Source of the DNA: Stachybotrys elegans
Lineage: Eukaryota > Ascomycota > Sordariomycetes > Hypocreales > Stachybotryaceae
Assembly: GCA_020746835.1 (NCBI GenBank)
Contig: JAGPNK010000006.1
Coordinates: 1,612,001 to 1,676,000 of the forward strand
DNA length: 64,000 bases
Reading direction: 5' to 3'
In this document: positions 1 to 10,072 of the stretch, in pieces
Numbering within the stretch: the stretch's first letter is position 1
How the letters are laid out: every line of letters starts with the position of its first letter
Translations under genes and position numbers: made by a program
The notes under the pieces: generated by a model
Database searches by the model: none
What the model was told of the DNA's origin: nothing
What the model saw: only the letters and a program-made list of their open reading frames with translations

Positions 1-79
1 TCCAGAGAATGCTAAACGAGCCAGTATCATAGCACATGCTGCACGTATGGGTTGTTAGTTGCGACAAGATGCGCTGAGT

Positions 80-953
80 CTATTGCTCAGCCCGTCGGAA
101 GCCGAGTTTCTGCTTCTGTATGCGTGGGAAAATGCCGACGAGGATCAAGATGGAGAGAAGCGCAGTGGCCCATAGCTTCATCTTGAGAACGTATTCGTTG
201 TAGGGAGTGAGGGTGGCACTGCAAATGGTGACGAGGAGGAGAACGAGGATGGTGTAACCGCTCATACGGTGATACTTCCAGATCATCTTGGCTCGCTCTT
301 CACCTCCATATAGAGCGGGCGTGGCCCACATGGTGAAACCCACAACGTACTGGAGCAGGATAATGATGGAAGTGATGACGCCGAGGTAGCCGTGAACTGA
401 GTGGAAGTGCTGGCCGTGGCCGACGATCTTGTTGTACTCAATGATGACCACACCGGCAATGAATGCGCACAGAGCAGCGAGGTTAAGTGAAGCATGGATC
501 CATCGTCCGACGCGCTTCTGATCAGCCGTGTGCGTAGGCTGTAGAGTAAGGATGGATTGTACGAGGATCAGGACACCAAGGGATTGAGCGAGAGGATGAC
601 CCGAGAAGAGAATGACGGGCTTGGTGAAGACACTGGTCCAGACGAGGATGAAGAGCAGAATAACTGCAGTCTGGGCGACTAAGCCGGTGCCTGTGGCGAT
701 TACATGTCAGCTCATGCATGTAAACCAGGCTCAGGACCAAGGACAATCCAAACGATGGGTTCCGAGAATGGTTGATAGTGATTAAGGGGGGGGGGGGGGG
801 CATACCGAGAACGAGGTTCTTGAAGAACGAGGCATCTTGGGACTGAGTAGCATCGCCGGGGCGGCCGAGGAGCGGCTCCGTCTCGCGCTGCTCTGTGCCG
901 GTGCGCTCGATGCTGACGATGCGCTCTTCTGGAATACCCGTGGCGCTGGCCAT
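80..953 (-). CDS. Cytochrome b561-domain integral membrane protein
   Basis: Two exons, 806-953 and 80-690, joined over an intron at 691-805 (donor GTATG, acceptor CACAG), give 252 residues. The first ~45 residues are polar and probably cytosolic. The rest is a series of hydrophobic helices typical of the cytochrome b561 / ferric-reductase transmembrane family. Candidate haem-ligand histidines are seen in the RWIHAS helix, in the GHGQHFHSVHG stretch and in WKYHRMSG. Family members move electrons across a membrane, usually from ascorbate or another cytosolic donor. The substrate here is unknown, and no DOMON or other extracytoplasmic domain is fused to it. The ATG at 953 is the first in frame. 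The gene diverges from allantoicase. The intron holds a 15-base G run. Family assignment is good; function is inferred from the family only. Confidence 0.82.
786..800. repeat. G15 homopolymer inside the cytochrome b561 gene intron
   Basis: Fifteen consecutive G on the plus strand, which is C15 in the transcript, start about 5 bases past the 5' splice donor of the 115-bp intron. Such a run is prone to replication slippage and to sequencing-length error. It does not alter the reading frame because it is intronic. Confidence 0.95.
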
Positions 954-2185
954 GGCTGAAGGATCAGGGACGAGGCGGCTCAGTAGAGAGAATACGCCTC
1001 AAGAGTAGGAAGACTAAAACTCCACAATCCGGCTGGGTGGATGGGAGCTGAAGCCGTGGCGCACGGTTGCGGTCTTCTCTTTCCGCTAGGCAATCCGGGG
1101 CCACGTCTATCGCCACTGGTCAAGCTGCGAAGACAGGAACAAAGGTCCAGGCACTGCTGAGGTGGTCGATTCCTCGGGGAAGAGGCGGGAAATAGCAGCA
1201 GCGGCAGCAGCAGCAGCAGGAAGCAAGCAAGGAGGACAGGTGATAAGTACAGAAACGAGACTCGCTGCGTGGAGGGGGAGAGGCTAAGAGGGAGCTGAAT
1301 TGGTCAGGCAGGCACGGGAATGGAATACGAAATGGTCCGGAAAAGAGACGTGGCCAGCTCAGCTCCTGGAGAGCAGGTGTTATGCCTGTTGCGTAATGAT
1401 GCAGGTGAGGCTGGGAGATGTTATAATTGCCATTGGAAGCCGGGGCCGAATCCCGTACCTACCGAGAGGAACACTGCCCTGTATGACGATTGGAAGGCTC
1501 CAGCCAATCACAGGGGCTATTATCAATCACAACCACCCACTTCACTTCCTTGTCCCCCTCCAAACAAAAATACCCCTCCATTGCGACATGGTAGGGTAGG
1601 CCTGACAGTACTCATATGTAAGGTCAACCAAGGTCCAAGGTCCTCAGACGGCGGGGATCTTTCAGCTCGGAAGGAAATGCCAGGCCAGGCTGGTGGTACT
1701 TTGCTGTCTACCTAGTACATAGCGACAATCACCTAATGACGTGTACCAGCATCTACTAACCTCACTTCATTTCTTCTACCTGAGGCAGCCAGGTACCTTT
1801 ACTCCTCCCGCCTCAGCTCCTCTCTCTTTACAACATACATTCGCAGCAATGCAACCACGATGAATGTATGCCCCAATACCAGGCTCCCCGCCAGCTATTC
1901 GTCTCCTCGAAATGGCATTACCCGCCAATTACGGGTTGGGGTAGCAACTAGCCCCAGATTCGTACCGCCGGCGTCGGAGTTGGCCGATGTGTAATACCCA
2001 TTGTCCATATCAACAACCCCTCCAACCGAGAACCAGCTTCAGACGCACAAAAGAAGATCCCGAGTTTGCCCCAGGTCGCAGAACTGCTCGTACCCTGGCA
2101 TCGCTTGCCCGCATCCCTACTCCTCACGATACGCAACACGCACCACGCACCACGCAAGGGTTGTGCATACCTATAATCATCCACC
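954..2185. other. Divergent promoter region, cytochrome b561 gene / allantoicase
   Basis: No convincing coding sequence. The short open frames here lack family similarity or splice logic. A CCAAT box lies at 1504-1508. GATA-type cores occur near 1242 (GATAAG) and 1519 (TTATCA). These could serve nitrogen-control GATA factors at allantoicase, but two scattered cores are weak evidence. A CAG trinucleotide run lies near 1195-1220. Confidence 0.6.
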
Positions 2186-3320
2186 ATGGCGTCCGTCCTT
2201 GATGAGATCGAGTACAAGTTGGAGGAGACCAAGGTCACAACCCTCGGCCCCAACGACATTGACAGCACGTTTCGATCGAGCTGCATAGGTGAGTGGGCAG
2301 GCAACATTCCCACGATGCCCGTTTCCTAGGCTCATCCTCCTTTGAGATCTCATTTCGGCTGCGCTGGGAGGCAAGATCCTTGCCTTCTCGGACCAATGGT
2401 TCGCCGAAGCAGCCAACCTCTTGACGCCCACGCCGCCCATCCGCCAGCCAGGCAAGATGGTCTTCACCGGAGCCTGGTACGATGGTTGGGAGACTAGGCG
2501 GCACAACGCTGAGCCCTTTGACTGGGTGATTGTGCGGCTCGGCGTGGCCTCCGGCACCGTCGAGGGCGTCGAGGTTGACACGGCCTTCTTCTCCGGCAAC
2601 CATGCCCCTGCCATCTCTGTCGAGGGTTGCTTTAACCTCAACGACGACGAGGTCGTCTCGTGGAAGGGCGGCCGAGGAAAGTGGGAGACAATCCTGGGCA
2701 CTCAGGAATGTGGTCCATCTCAGCGCTTCGGCTGGAAGCTCAGCGAGCCTACCCAGAAGCAGTACACTCACGTGCGCCTAAACATGTATCCCGACGGAGG
2801 CATCGCGCGATTCCGCCTCTTCGGCCATGCAGTGCCCGTCTTCCCCGAGGACAAGGAGGCCATATTCGACCTCGCAGCCGCCCAGAACGGCGGAGTGGCC
2901 ATCTCGTGTAGCGATCAGCACTTCGGCACCAAGGATAACCTGCTGCTCCCGGGCCGCGGCAAGGATATGGGAGACGGATGGGAGACGGCGCGATCGCGAA
3001 CCAAGGGCCATGTGGACTGGACCATCATTAAGCTCGGTGCCCCCGGCTTCATCGAGAAGTTTGTCGTCGACACGGCTCACTTCCGAGGAAACTTCCCACA
3101 GAAGGTGGCCATCCAGGGCATCGCGTGGGCCGGTCAAGGCGAGCCGGACAGCACGGCCGAGGGCTGGCAGGAGGTTGTGGCACCCAGCAAGACCGGTCCG
3201 GATCAGGAGCACGACTTCCCGTCCTCCGCGGCGTCGACGCCGTTGACGCATGTCAAGCTCATCATGATCCCCGACGGTGGCATCAAGCGGCTCAGGGCAT
3301 TCGGCAAGCGTCAGGCATGA
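2186..3320 (+). CDS. DAL2: Allantoicase
   Basis: Exons 2186-2288 and 2347-3320 (donor GTGAGT, acceptor TTTGAG) give 358 residues, the usual length. Allantoicase (EC 3.5.3.4) hydrolyses allantoate to ureidoglycolate and urea in purine degradation, letting the fungus use purines as nitrogen. The family's internal duplication is plain. One copy starts near residue 70 (GAWYDGWETRR, then DWVIVRLG and VDTAFFSGN). The second starts near residue 237 (MGDGWETAR, then DWTIIKLG and VDTAHFRGN). The start has a good context (CACCATGG). Nitrogen-catabolite control by GATA factors is known for this gene in other fungi and is only weakly supported by the upstream sequence. Confidence is high. Confidence 0.95.
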
Positions 3321-4017
3321 AGAGCAGGATCTGGCCTGTAATGGGACACGACTGGCAAGACTCTCCAAATTGTTAGAGGAGCATAGATGTCTCACTACAA
3401 TGTAACTGGGTCATGTGTGGGTGTCCTTTTCGCTGTTTCTCATATCTTGTCCTGGGCTCGGTTATTGCAGAAAGACTCAGCCAAACACCGGATTTAAATC
3501 AAAAGTTGAACAAGGGACCTATCCCGTAACTGGGATATACATGCCGCACTGCCTTAACTTTGTACCTATTCACAGTACCCATTGTTTGATTTGATTTGAT
3601 ATGATATAATATTGTTTATTTATGTCCGTCTCATATACCTGACCTGAGCTGTCTACGTACTAATTATGATGCATGAGCCAATAAGGTAGCGATTTAGTGC
3701 ACCATTTGTGGGAAGGTGCGCTGGATGACGAACAACTCAATCGCGGGCGGAGGTACGTACCTTCCGATATACCTTACCTTGCCTCGCATCTGTCTGATCT
3801 ACCACTTATTAGACAGTTTCCACCAGATAATAGGCCACGCGACAATCGACAACCCCAAGGCTAAGCCCCCGTGCAACCAGTGCAACGCCTGCAACATCCT
3901 GCCGCTGCGGAAACCCAAGTGCCCATCGTCATTCCCGTCCGGTATCTGGCCTCGACGACAAGAGGACACAATTCCGCGTTCCATGCGCCTGGCACCCCGA
4001 GTGCCCCTCCTTCCACC
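3321..4017. other. Intergenic, allantoicase 3' side to the DIL gene start
   Basis: AT-richer tail after allantoicase, with TTGATTTGATTTGATATGATATAATAT near 3582-3610, presumably 3' UTR or terminator sequence. The later part is the leader of the next gene. I see no gene here. Confidence 0.6.
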
Positions 4018-6656
4018 ATGGATCTTGGGGACTCGAACAACGACCTCGGCCAGCAGAAGCCGCGCGACCTGCCCCCCGACCTGCCGACATCCCTAGACGA
4101 CCGGAGGAATGTGCCCGTGGACTATGTCCCTGAAACGGAGATGTACGACGGCTGGCAAGGTAGGAAGTGACGCAGCTCACTCCCCAGGGGAACCACGCAC
4201 GTAGCTACGAGCTTGCCATACTGACGCCAGATTAGGCCAGTCTCAATTTCTAACTACCCCAGCACTGGCAAAGCCTGTTACTTTTGGAAACCTGTCCCTC
4301 CACGATACCGACTACGACACCGACATCACAAAGGGGCCTACAGACAGCGACACCCGGCTGATGGAGATGCTAGCTGCCCAGGCCGCTCACCGTGCCGGTC
4401 CGGCCTTGGAAGATGATCAGGCCATCGCCAACGATGCGAGCCTGCCCGATTCCGAGAAGAGGAACAAGCTACAGAAGGCTCTCGCCATGGCTGCCAGCAA
4501 TGGAGACGTGGAGAAGGTGGACCGGTTGTTGAGCGGCACGGCCAAGGCCTTTGTCGATGTCAACGCACCCGACGAGGACGGGACGCCACCTCTCATATAC
4601 GCTAGTTGCTTTGTTCGTCACAACCCAACTCCTCGCCACCATCGTTGATTGGATGCCATGCTGACGATAGGGCAGGGTCATGAAAGCGTGGTGCAGGCAT
4701 TGATCGAAGCCGGCGCCGACGTGAACAAGCAGGACCGAAACCAATGGAGCGCCCTCATGTGGGCTATGACGAACCGCCATAAGGGCATTGCGAAGCTTCT
4801 TCTGGATAACGGTGCATCGTCAGAGCAGAAGACATCTTCCGGGCGGACCGCCTTCGATTTCGTCCCTCCAGACAGCGACATGTCGTACTATCTACACGAT
4901 AATGGATACAGCATCGGCAGTGCTGGCGTTACAGATGACTTCTACAGCCCAGGGTTTTCTCAGGATCGTTTCGAAGAAGAGATGGCCGAGAATGAGATGC
5001 GGCGGAGGCTCATGATGGAGAGTGCTCGCGACCTCGAGGTTGATTTGGGAAATGTCGGCATGGACGATCAGCCAGAGGTGCGTATCCCACCGCGACCCAA
5101 GTTGGACAAAGTCAAGATTCTAACGATACGCGCAGCCTGTCGACGAGTTTGAAGAGGAGCAGCAAGAGTTTGACTGGAGTCGTTGCCTGCACGACCAGAT
5201 GTTTGTCTTCCAAGAGCACGAGCTTGATCGCATTCTCGATATTGTCATTACCAAGATGACGCCTCAGCGGTCGCCATCCCAAAAGCCGGTGCCGGCCAAT
5301 ATGATCTTCCTCAGCGCGAGATATGCCCACTACCATTCCAGTCCCGACCTGCTCGGTACGCTGCTCTTGTCGGCCATGGACCTGATCAACGATGTGGTGG
5401 AGAGGTGCCAGTGGGATATGACCATCCTGGCGTTCTGGATCTCCAACGCTACCCTGCTGCTGCACTACCTCAAAAAGGATGCCGGTCTCGTCGAGGCCAC
5501 CGCAGAATTTCAAGCTCAGCTGGCAGAGCTGATAAACGAGATCTTTATCCTCATCGTGCGAGATGCCGAGCGTCGTCTAGACAAGGTGCTCGATGTCGCC
5601 ATGCTTGATCACGAGACCATCCCCGGGTTCGAGGACATTACATTTCAGCACGAGTGGAAAATATTCAAGCGGAAGACGACGGTAAAGGAGGAACCGCTGG
5701 AGAAGCGCCTGCGACCGCCGTCCCCCAAGCAGAGAGCCAAGCCGGCGCCGCGCAACGTCACCTCCCTACTTTCATCGACGCTCTTTGTGCTTGATCTATA
5801 CGACATTCACTCTGTCATCACGTCTCAGATTATTTCGCAGCTCCTTTACTGGATTGGCGCCGAGCTGTTCAACAGAATCATGTCCAACAGGAAATACCTG
5901 GCAAGAACCAAGGCCATGCAAATCCGAATGAACATTTCCATACTGGAAGACTGGGCCCGCACAAACAACAGGCAGGCTGAGCATTACGAGGCAGGTGAGA
6001 CAAAGCCCACGGGAGAGACAACTGCCGATGCGGCCAGAAGGCATCTGGCACCCGTCATCCAACTACTGCAGTGGCTACAGTGCTTCTCTTCTCTGGGCCC
6101 CGACGACCTGGAGGCGTTGGTTGGTACCCTCCAACAACTAAAGAGATTGACTCCGCAGCAGCTCATGCATGCGGCCAACCATTACCGCCCTGAAGTAGGG
6201 GAGAAGGGGCTGCCAAAGAGCGCCACCAAGTATCTGATGGCGATCCAGAAGGAGGCCGCGTTGAAGCGGGAGCGACGTCGAAGCAGAGCGGCGTCGCCGA
6301 TGCCCAGGTCCGACGAGGTGCCCTCTACGCCGACGCGCGCAAGCAATTTCAACGGGAGCAACCAGGAAACACCGGGAAGCGTACAGAGTGGCACCTACCT
6401 CCCAGGGAATGATTCAGATGACGACGACGCACCTGAGAACTTGCTGCTGGACCCGGCGCTGATGCTACCCTTTACGCTACCGTCGGTCACAGACATGCTT
6501 GTGTCGTACGGAGCTGGGTTTGGTGGCGTCAATCGTGAGCGCGAGCGCAAGTACATCCCTACTGTGCCGGCTGAGTTCCTCGAAAAGCTCGAGATCAGCG
6601 GCGCTCGGAAAGGCCCCATGTTCGAAGAGAAGGACTGGGAAAACGAGGAGGTCTGA
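4018..6656 (+). CDS. Ankyrin-repeat and DIL (dilute) domain protein
   Basis: Four exons (4018-4159, 4263-4612, 4676-5077, 5136-6656) give 804 residues. Residues about 120-235 hold ankyrin repeats (GTPPLIYASCFGHESVVQALIEAG across one intron, then ALMWAMTNRHKGIAKLLL). Residues about 300-650 form a DIL domain, the fold of the class V myosin cargo-binding tail, with DLLGTLLLSAMDLINDV, ILAFWISNATLLLHYL and QLLYWIGAELFNRIM. The C-terminus is low-complexity and acidic. This architecture matches the fungal 'Dil and ankyrin domain-containing' family (as in S. pombe), whose function is poorly known; a role in vesicle traffic is inference. There is no myosin motor. The third-exon donor is the unusual GTTCGT. 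The start context is CACCATGG. The family call is firm. Confidence 0.9.
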
Positions 6657-9600
6657 GCCCAGCATTAGCTTCTTTTCGTGCCGGCTGAGCGCACGTCGGC
6701 GAATAGCCTTGCCGGGCAACGGGTGTCAGATCGTCGCCCAGGGGGCTGACCCCCCCCAGGTTTGTGATTTAGCCTCTGGTTCCCGGGAGATGCACCACGA
6801 CGGACACCACCCTGTGCCAAGAACTGGGAGAGAGGGCTCTCGAGTCCGAGCCCACGTGCAAACATTGCATATCGCTGCAAGGGATTGGGGACGTGGCATC
6901 AGTGCGGCGGATGGTTAAACGAAGGGACAGTGGCAGATGGGGTACGAGGGAGTCCCGCCCTTGTGGTCGAATGGAACGACGGGACCAGGATATTGATGAT
7001 GGGAAAATACATGGAAATGACACACATAGACCAGGCTCGAGATTGAAGCGTCATCTCCCTCGGACCATGAATGAGCGATTTGTTGATAGCATCGAAGGGA
7101 AAGATGTTTTTTTTCTCTCTCTGGACATTGTTGAGGACCTCGTTGAGCGTGCGCCCGTTCGCGTAAAGCTGTCTGCTCCCACGTCCCACCTCCAATAAGC
7201 ATGTGCCCTTGTGCAAGCATGTGTGTCGTAGGATGGACGAAAAGAGTAGAGCGCGCATGTTGGGTGAGTTGGCTGGTGTGCCACGTCAAAAAGAGATCCC
7301 TGTACGCCAAGACCCCTGCCCTCTGCTGTCACCCATTGAGAGATGCGGTAGCCCATCGCGGTGTACGGAGTACATACCATCAGACCCCAAGGCGGTGGCC
7401 GAGTTCATTGTGGGAACCGTGCAAAGGTGACATGTCGACTCATTAAATTACAAGACGGCGACGAGTGGTTTGCACGGTGCTGCCAGCGCCGTGTAAGAGG
7501 CCGAGAATCGGCTGCTCTGGGATATCCCTCAGCCAATGTGTGTGCGAAAGCTGGAAAGAGGTTTGATTGGGGAACGCAAACAATCAGGGCTACTGGGGGG
7601 TGTGTGTAATTGATTCTACATGACATGATTGAACGAGACTGCGCGGTTTTCGGGAGCTCATCCAACATTAACTTTGCCTCTGCATTGCTTTGGCTCGGCG
7701 TGCAACAAGGCACGGCACTATTATGATATGTCGACGCCATGATACTGTCAGCGAGAGGCGGAAATTACACAACGACGGAGATGTCTTCTGATTTGGTGGA
7801 CTTGGTGCCTGCACACCACCTTGGAGGAGGCAAAAAGCAGAGAGGGGGGGGGGCAGGGAAGGACGGAGACGGAGAGAGATGATAGATTTAAAAAGGTGTG
7901 AGACCGAGGTGCAGTAGCCGAACGTGAGGTCGCCGTTGGATGGAGTGCAGCAGGACAGGATCAAGGCTGTTTCTACTGAGCAGGGTTGTACGGCGCATGC
8001 GGGTACCTTGCATATCAGATTAGCTGTCAACCACTTGATAGACTTCATAGGTGCATCACTTGGGTGAGATGGACCAGGGTCTGATGGGCAGCCATCGACC
8101 CAACTTGACCGCTTTCGTAACGGTGGTACTCCGTAGTTGCTATTTCCTCGATTTGACGGAGGGGAAGCAGCAAAATTTTGCTGGCCGGGATATCGAGCAG
8201 ATGCCGTTTGGTGGCACATGGACATGGCCCCATGGATGGAAAGCTTCGGGGGCCCTTGCGTGAAAGGGGTCAATGAATCGTCCATGAATATCGTGCTGTC
8301 TGTGTGCTGGCAGATGACTAGCTATTGATGATGAGCAGGCGCTGGGGCCACGGCGTTCTATTTGGGATGCTGGGGAGATGGACGATTGGATATGATCGTC
8401 GCCGTGGCTCCGTGTCACCAAGGCTGGAGCTCGCGGCATCGTCTTCTTGTTGCTCCGTGCGAATTGTTGGCTGGAAATGGCCCGGGCGCTCGCCATGGCC
8501 ATCAGATCAATTCCGGATGTGTTTGTCCCATGATGGTATGAATGGAGTTCTTTCTGTTCGGTCCCTTACACGGACAAGGTCTAAGCGGATGATGTGGCTG
8601 CTGGTGGCTGGGTTGTGGGAGGGATGTTGAGGCGTGTAATGGGCTGGTAGGTCCGCGTAGGCAAGCCTTGGCTGAGTGATGCCCAAAGTGCTGGGCTGGG
8701 CTGGGCTGGCGGGATCGAGGTCAGTTGGCCGTGGGCCGCTGCCAGCGAGACCGCCCGCGTCCCTTTTTTTCCCTCCCACCGCAACTTGTGACTACCTAGG
8801 AGACACGCAGGCCCCCCCTCTTCTTGCTCCTCTTGGTTTAGGTAAGGCTTCTTAGGTCAGGCTCCCTGCGACGTGTTACCAGGACGTTGTTCGGCTGTGA
8901 GATGGAATCGGCTTGGCTGAGGAGGCACTGACAAGAGAGGGAACGAGTCGGATTGCGCGAGACGTAGGAAGCCATTGTGGGAGGCACGGATGACTGGCGC
9001 AGGAGCACTGACTTTGCTTGTGATTCCTCACTTTAAATTACCTGTTTGCTTTTTTGGCTGCGGGACGTGAGGTACCCAAGGCAGTACTGTAGTAGTTGGT
9101 CACTTACATGTGCTTCTGGTTGTCTCTTGCCCTCGCTTATTGTTTATGCCTTTTCGGCTCCCCACAGTTTCTGATTCGGCAGGAGTGTCTGAGACGGGCA
9201 GAAAAGAAAAATTTTAACAAAGTGAGAGGTCAAAAAGGCAAACAGAAATGACAAATGCAAAAATTCTGACAATTAGAAGAAAAAGAAAGAAGAAGAAGAA
9301 CATATTCCAGCAAAAGGCGGTAGATTACTTGTCTCATCCACCATCCATCTCATCCGGCCCCCTTCCCCCCCCCAGCATCCATCTGGCCCACGGCGAGTCC
9401 CCCAGCTTCGTCCACGCACGAACTGCAGGAGCGGTGCAGCAGAGCAGACGCAGGCGGCCCCGCCAGTCCGGCCTCCATCCATACGACTTAAAGAAAGCGC
9501 CCACCCTCCCCGTCTCCCGTCGTCTTCTTGTCTGGCCCGACCCAAGACAGCCCGATTCACCTCATAACCCGTCTCTCGTTTCCCTTCTTTACTCCTCCTC

Positions 9601-9917
9601 ATCCTCCTCTCCCTCTTCCCTTGGATGCTGGTTAGCGTGCGCTTTCTTTTGGCTTCTTGGAACCTGTCTACGTATACATCGTGGCATACCTTTAAGTACA
9701 ACACCACCAGCTCCACTCATATCCAAGACTCTCTCGCGAGTCACGATACTCTTCTGCCTCTGTCTACGCACCTTACCTACGGCGACACAGACGTTGTGCA
9801 CGATATCCTCGCCTACCTGCTACCAACTCCCTCCTCAACATCTACCACCACTGCCGCACAAGTGCGCGGTCAGTTTCAGTCCAGGCCTGCACCTCTCGAT
9901 CTGCGTCAGTCTCTACG
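6657..9917. other. Gene-poor region and leader of the TBC gene
   Basis: No supported gene in 3.2 kb. Open frames on both strands are short, repetitive and lack codon bias or splice partners. Seen here are homopolymer runs (for example G near 7847), a GGGCT tandem near 8690-8712 and a pyrimidine-rich stretch from about 9340 to 9620. That stretch looks like fungal 5' leader or promoter sequence and leads into the TBC gene leader. Confidence 0.55.
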
Positions 9918-10020
9918 GTATGTCTAGCCCTCTTTCTACTGAGCTAGCTTGAGTCAACTCTTACTTCCGCATGATAAATGCGGGCTTATGACGGAGAAGA
10001 AGAGCTAACAGAGTGCCCAG
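9918..10020 (+). other. Probable 5'-UTR intron of the TBC-domain gene
   Basis: Donor GTATGT at 9918, a CTAAC branch-type sequence near 10003 and acceptor GTGCCCAG ending at 10020 define a 103-bp intron that ends 52 bases before the ATG at 10073. All three signals match introns elsewhere in this window. It lies outside the coding sequence, so only RNA data can confirm it. Confidence 0.65.
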
Positions 10021-10072
10021 GCAGTTTCAAATACAAAATTCAAGTCGATAGAGATCGACACCAACACCCATC

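Noticed and set aside
7668..8285. 205-codon minus-strand frame in the 6.7-9.9 kb gap
   Set aside because: Low-complexity Ser/Pro/Cys sequence with no family resemblance; runs through homopolymers.
9248..9952. 234-codon frame in the TBC gene leader
   Set aside because: Pyrimidine-rich leader sequence; Pro/Ser/Leu repeats without a domain. It spans the putative leader-intron donor.
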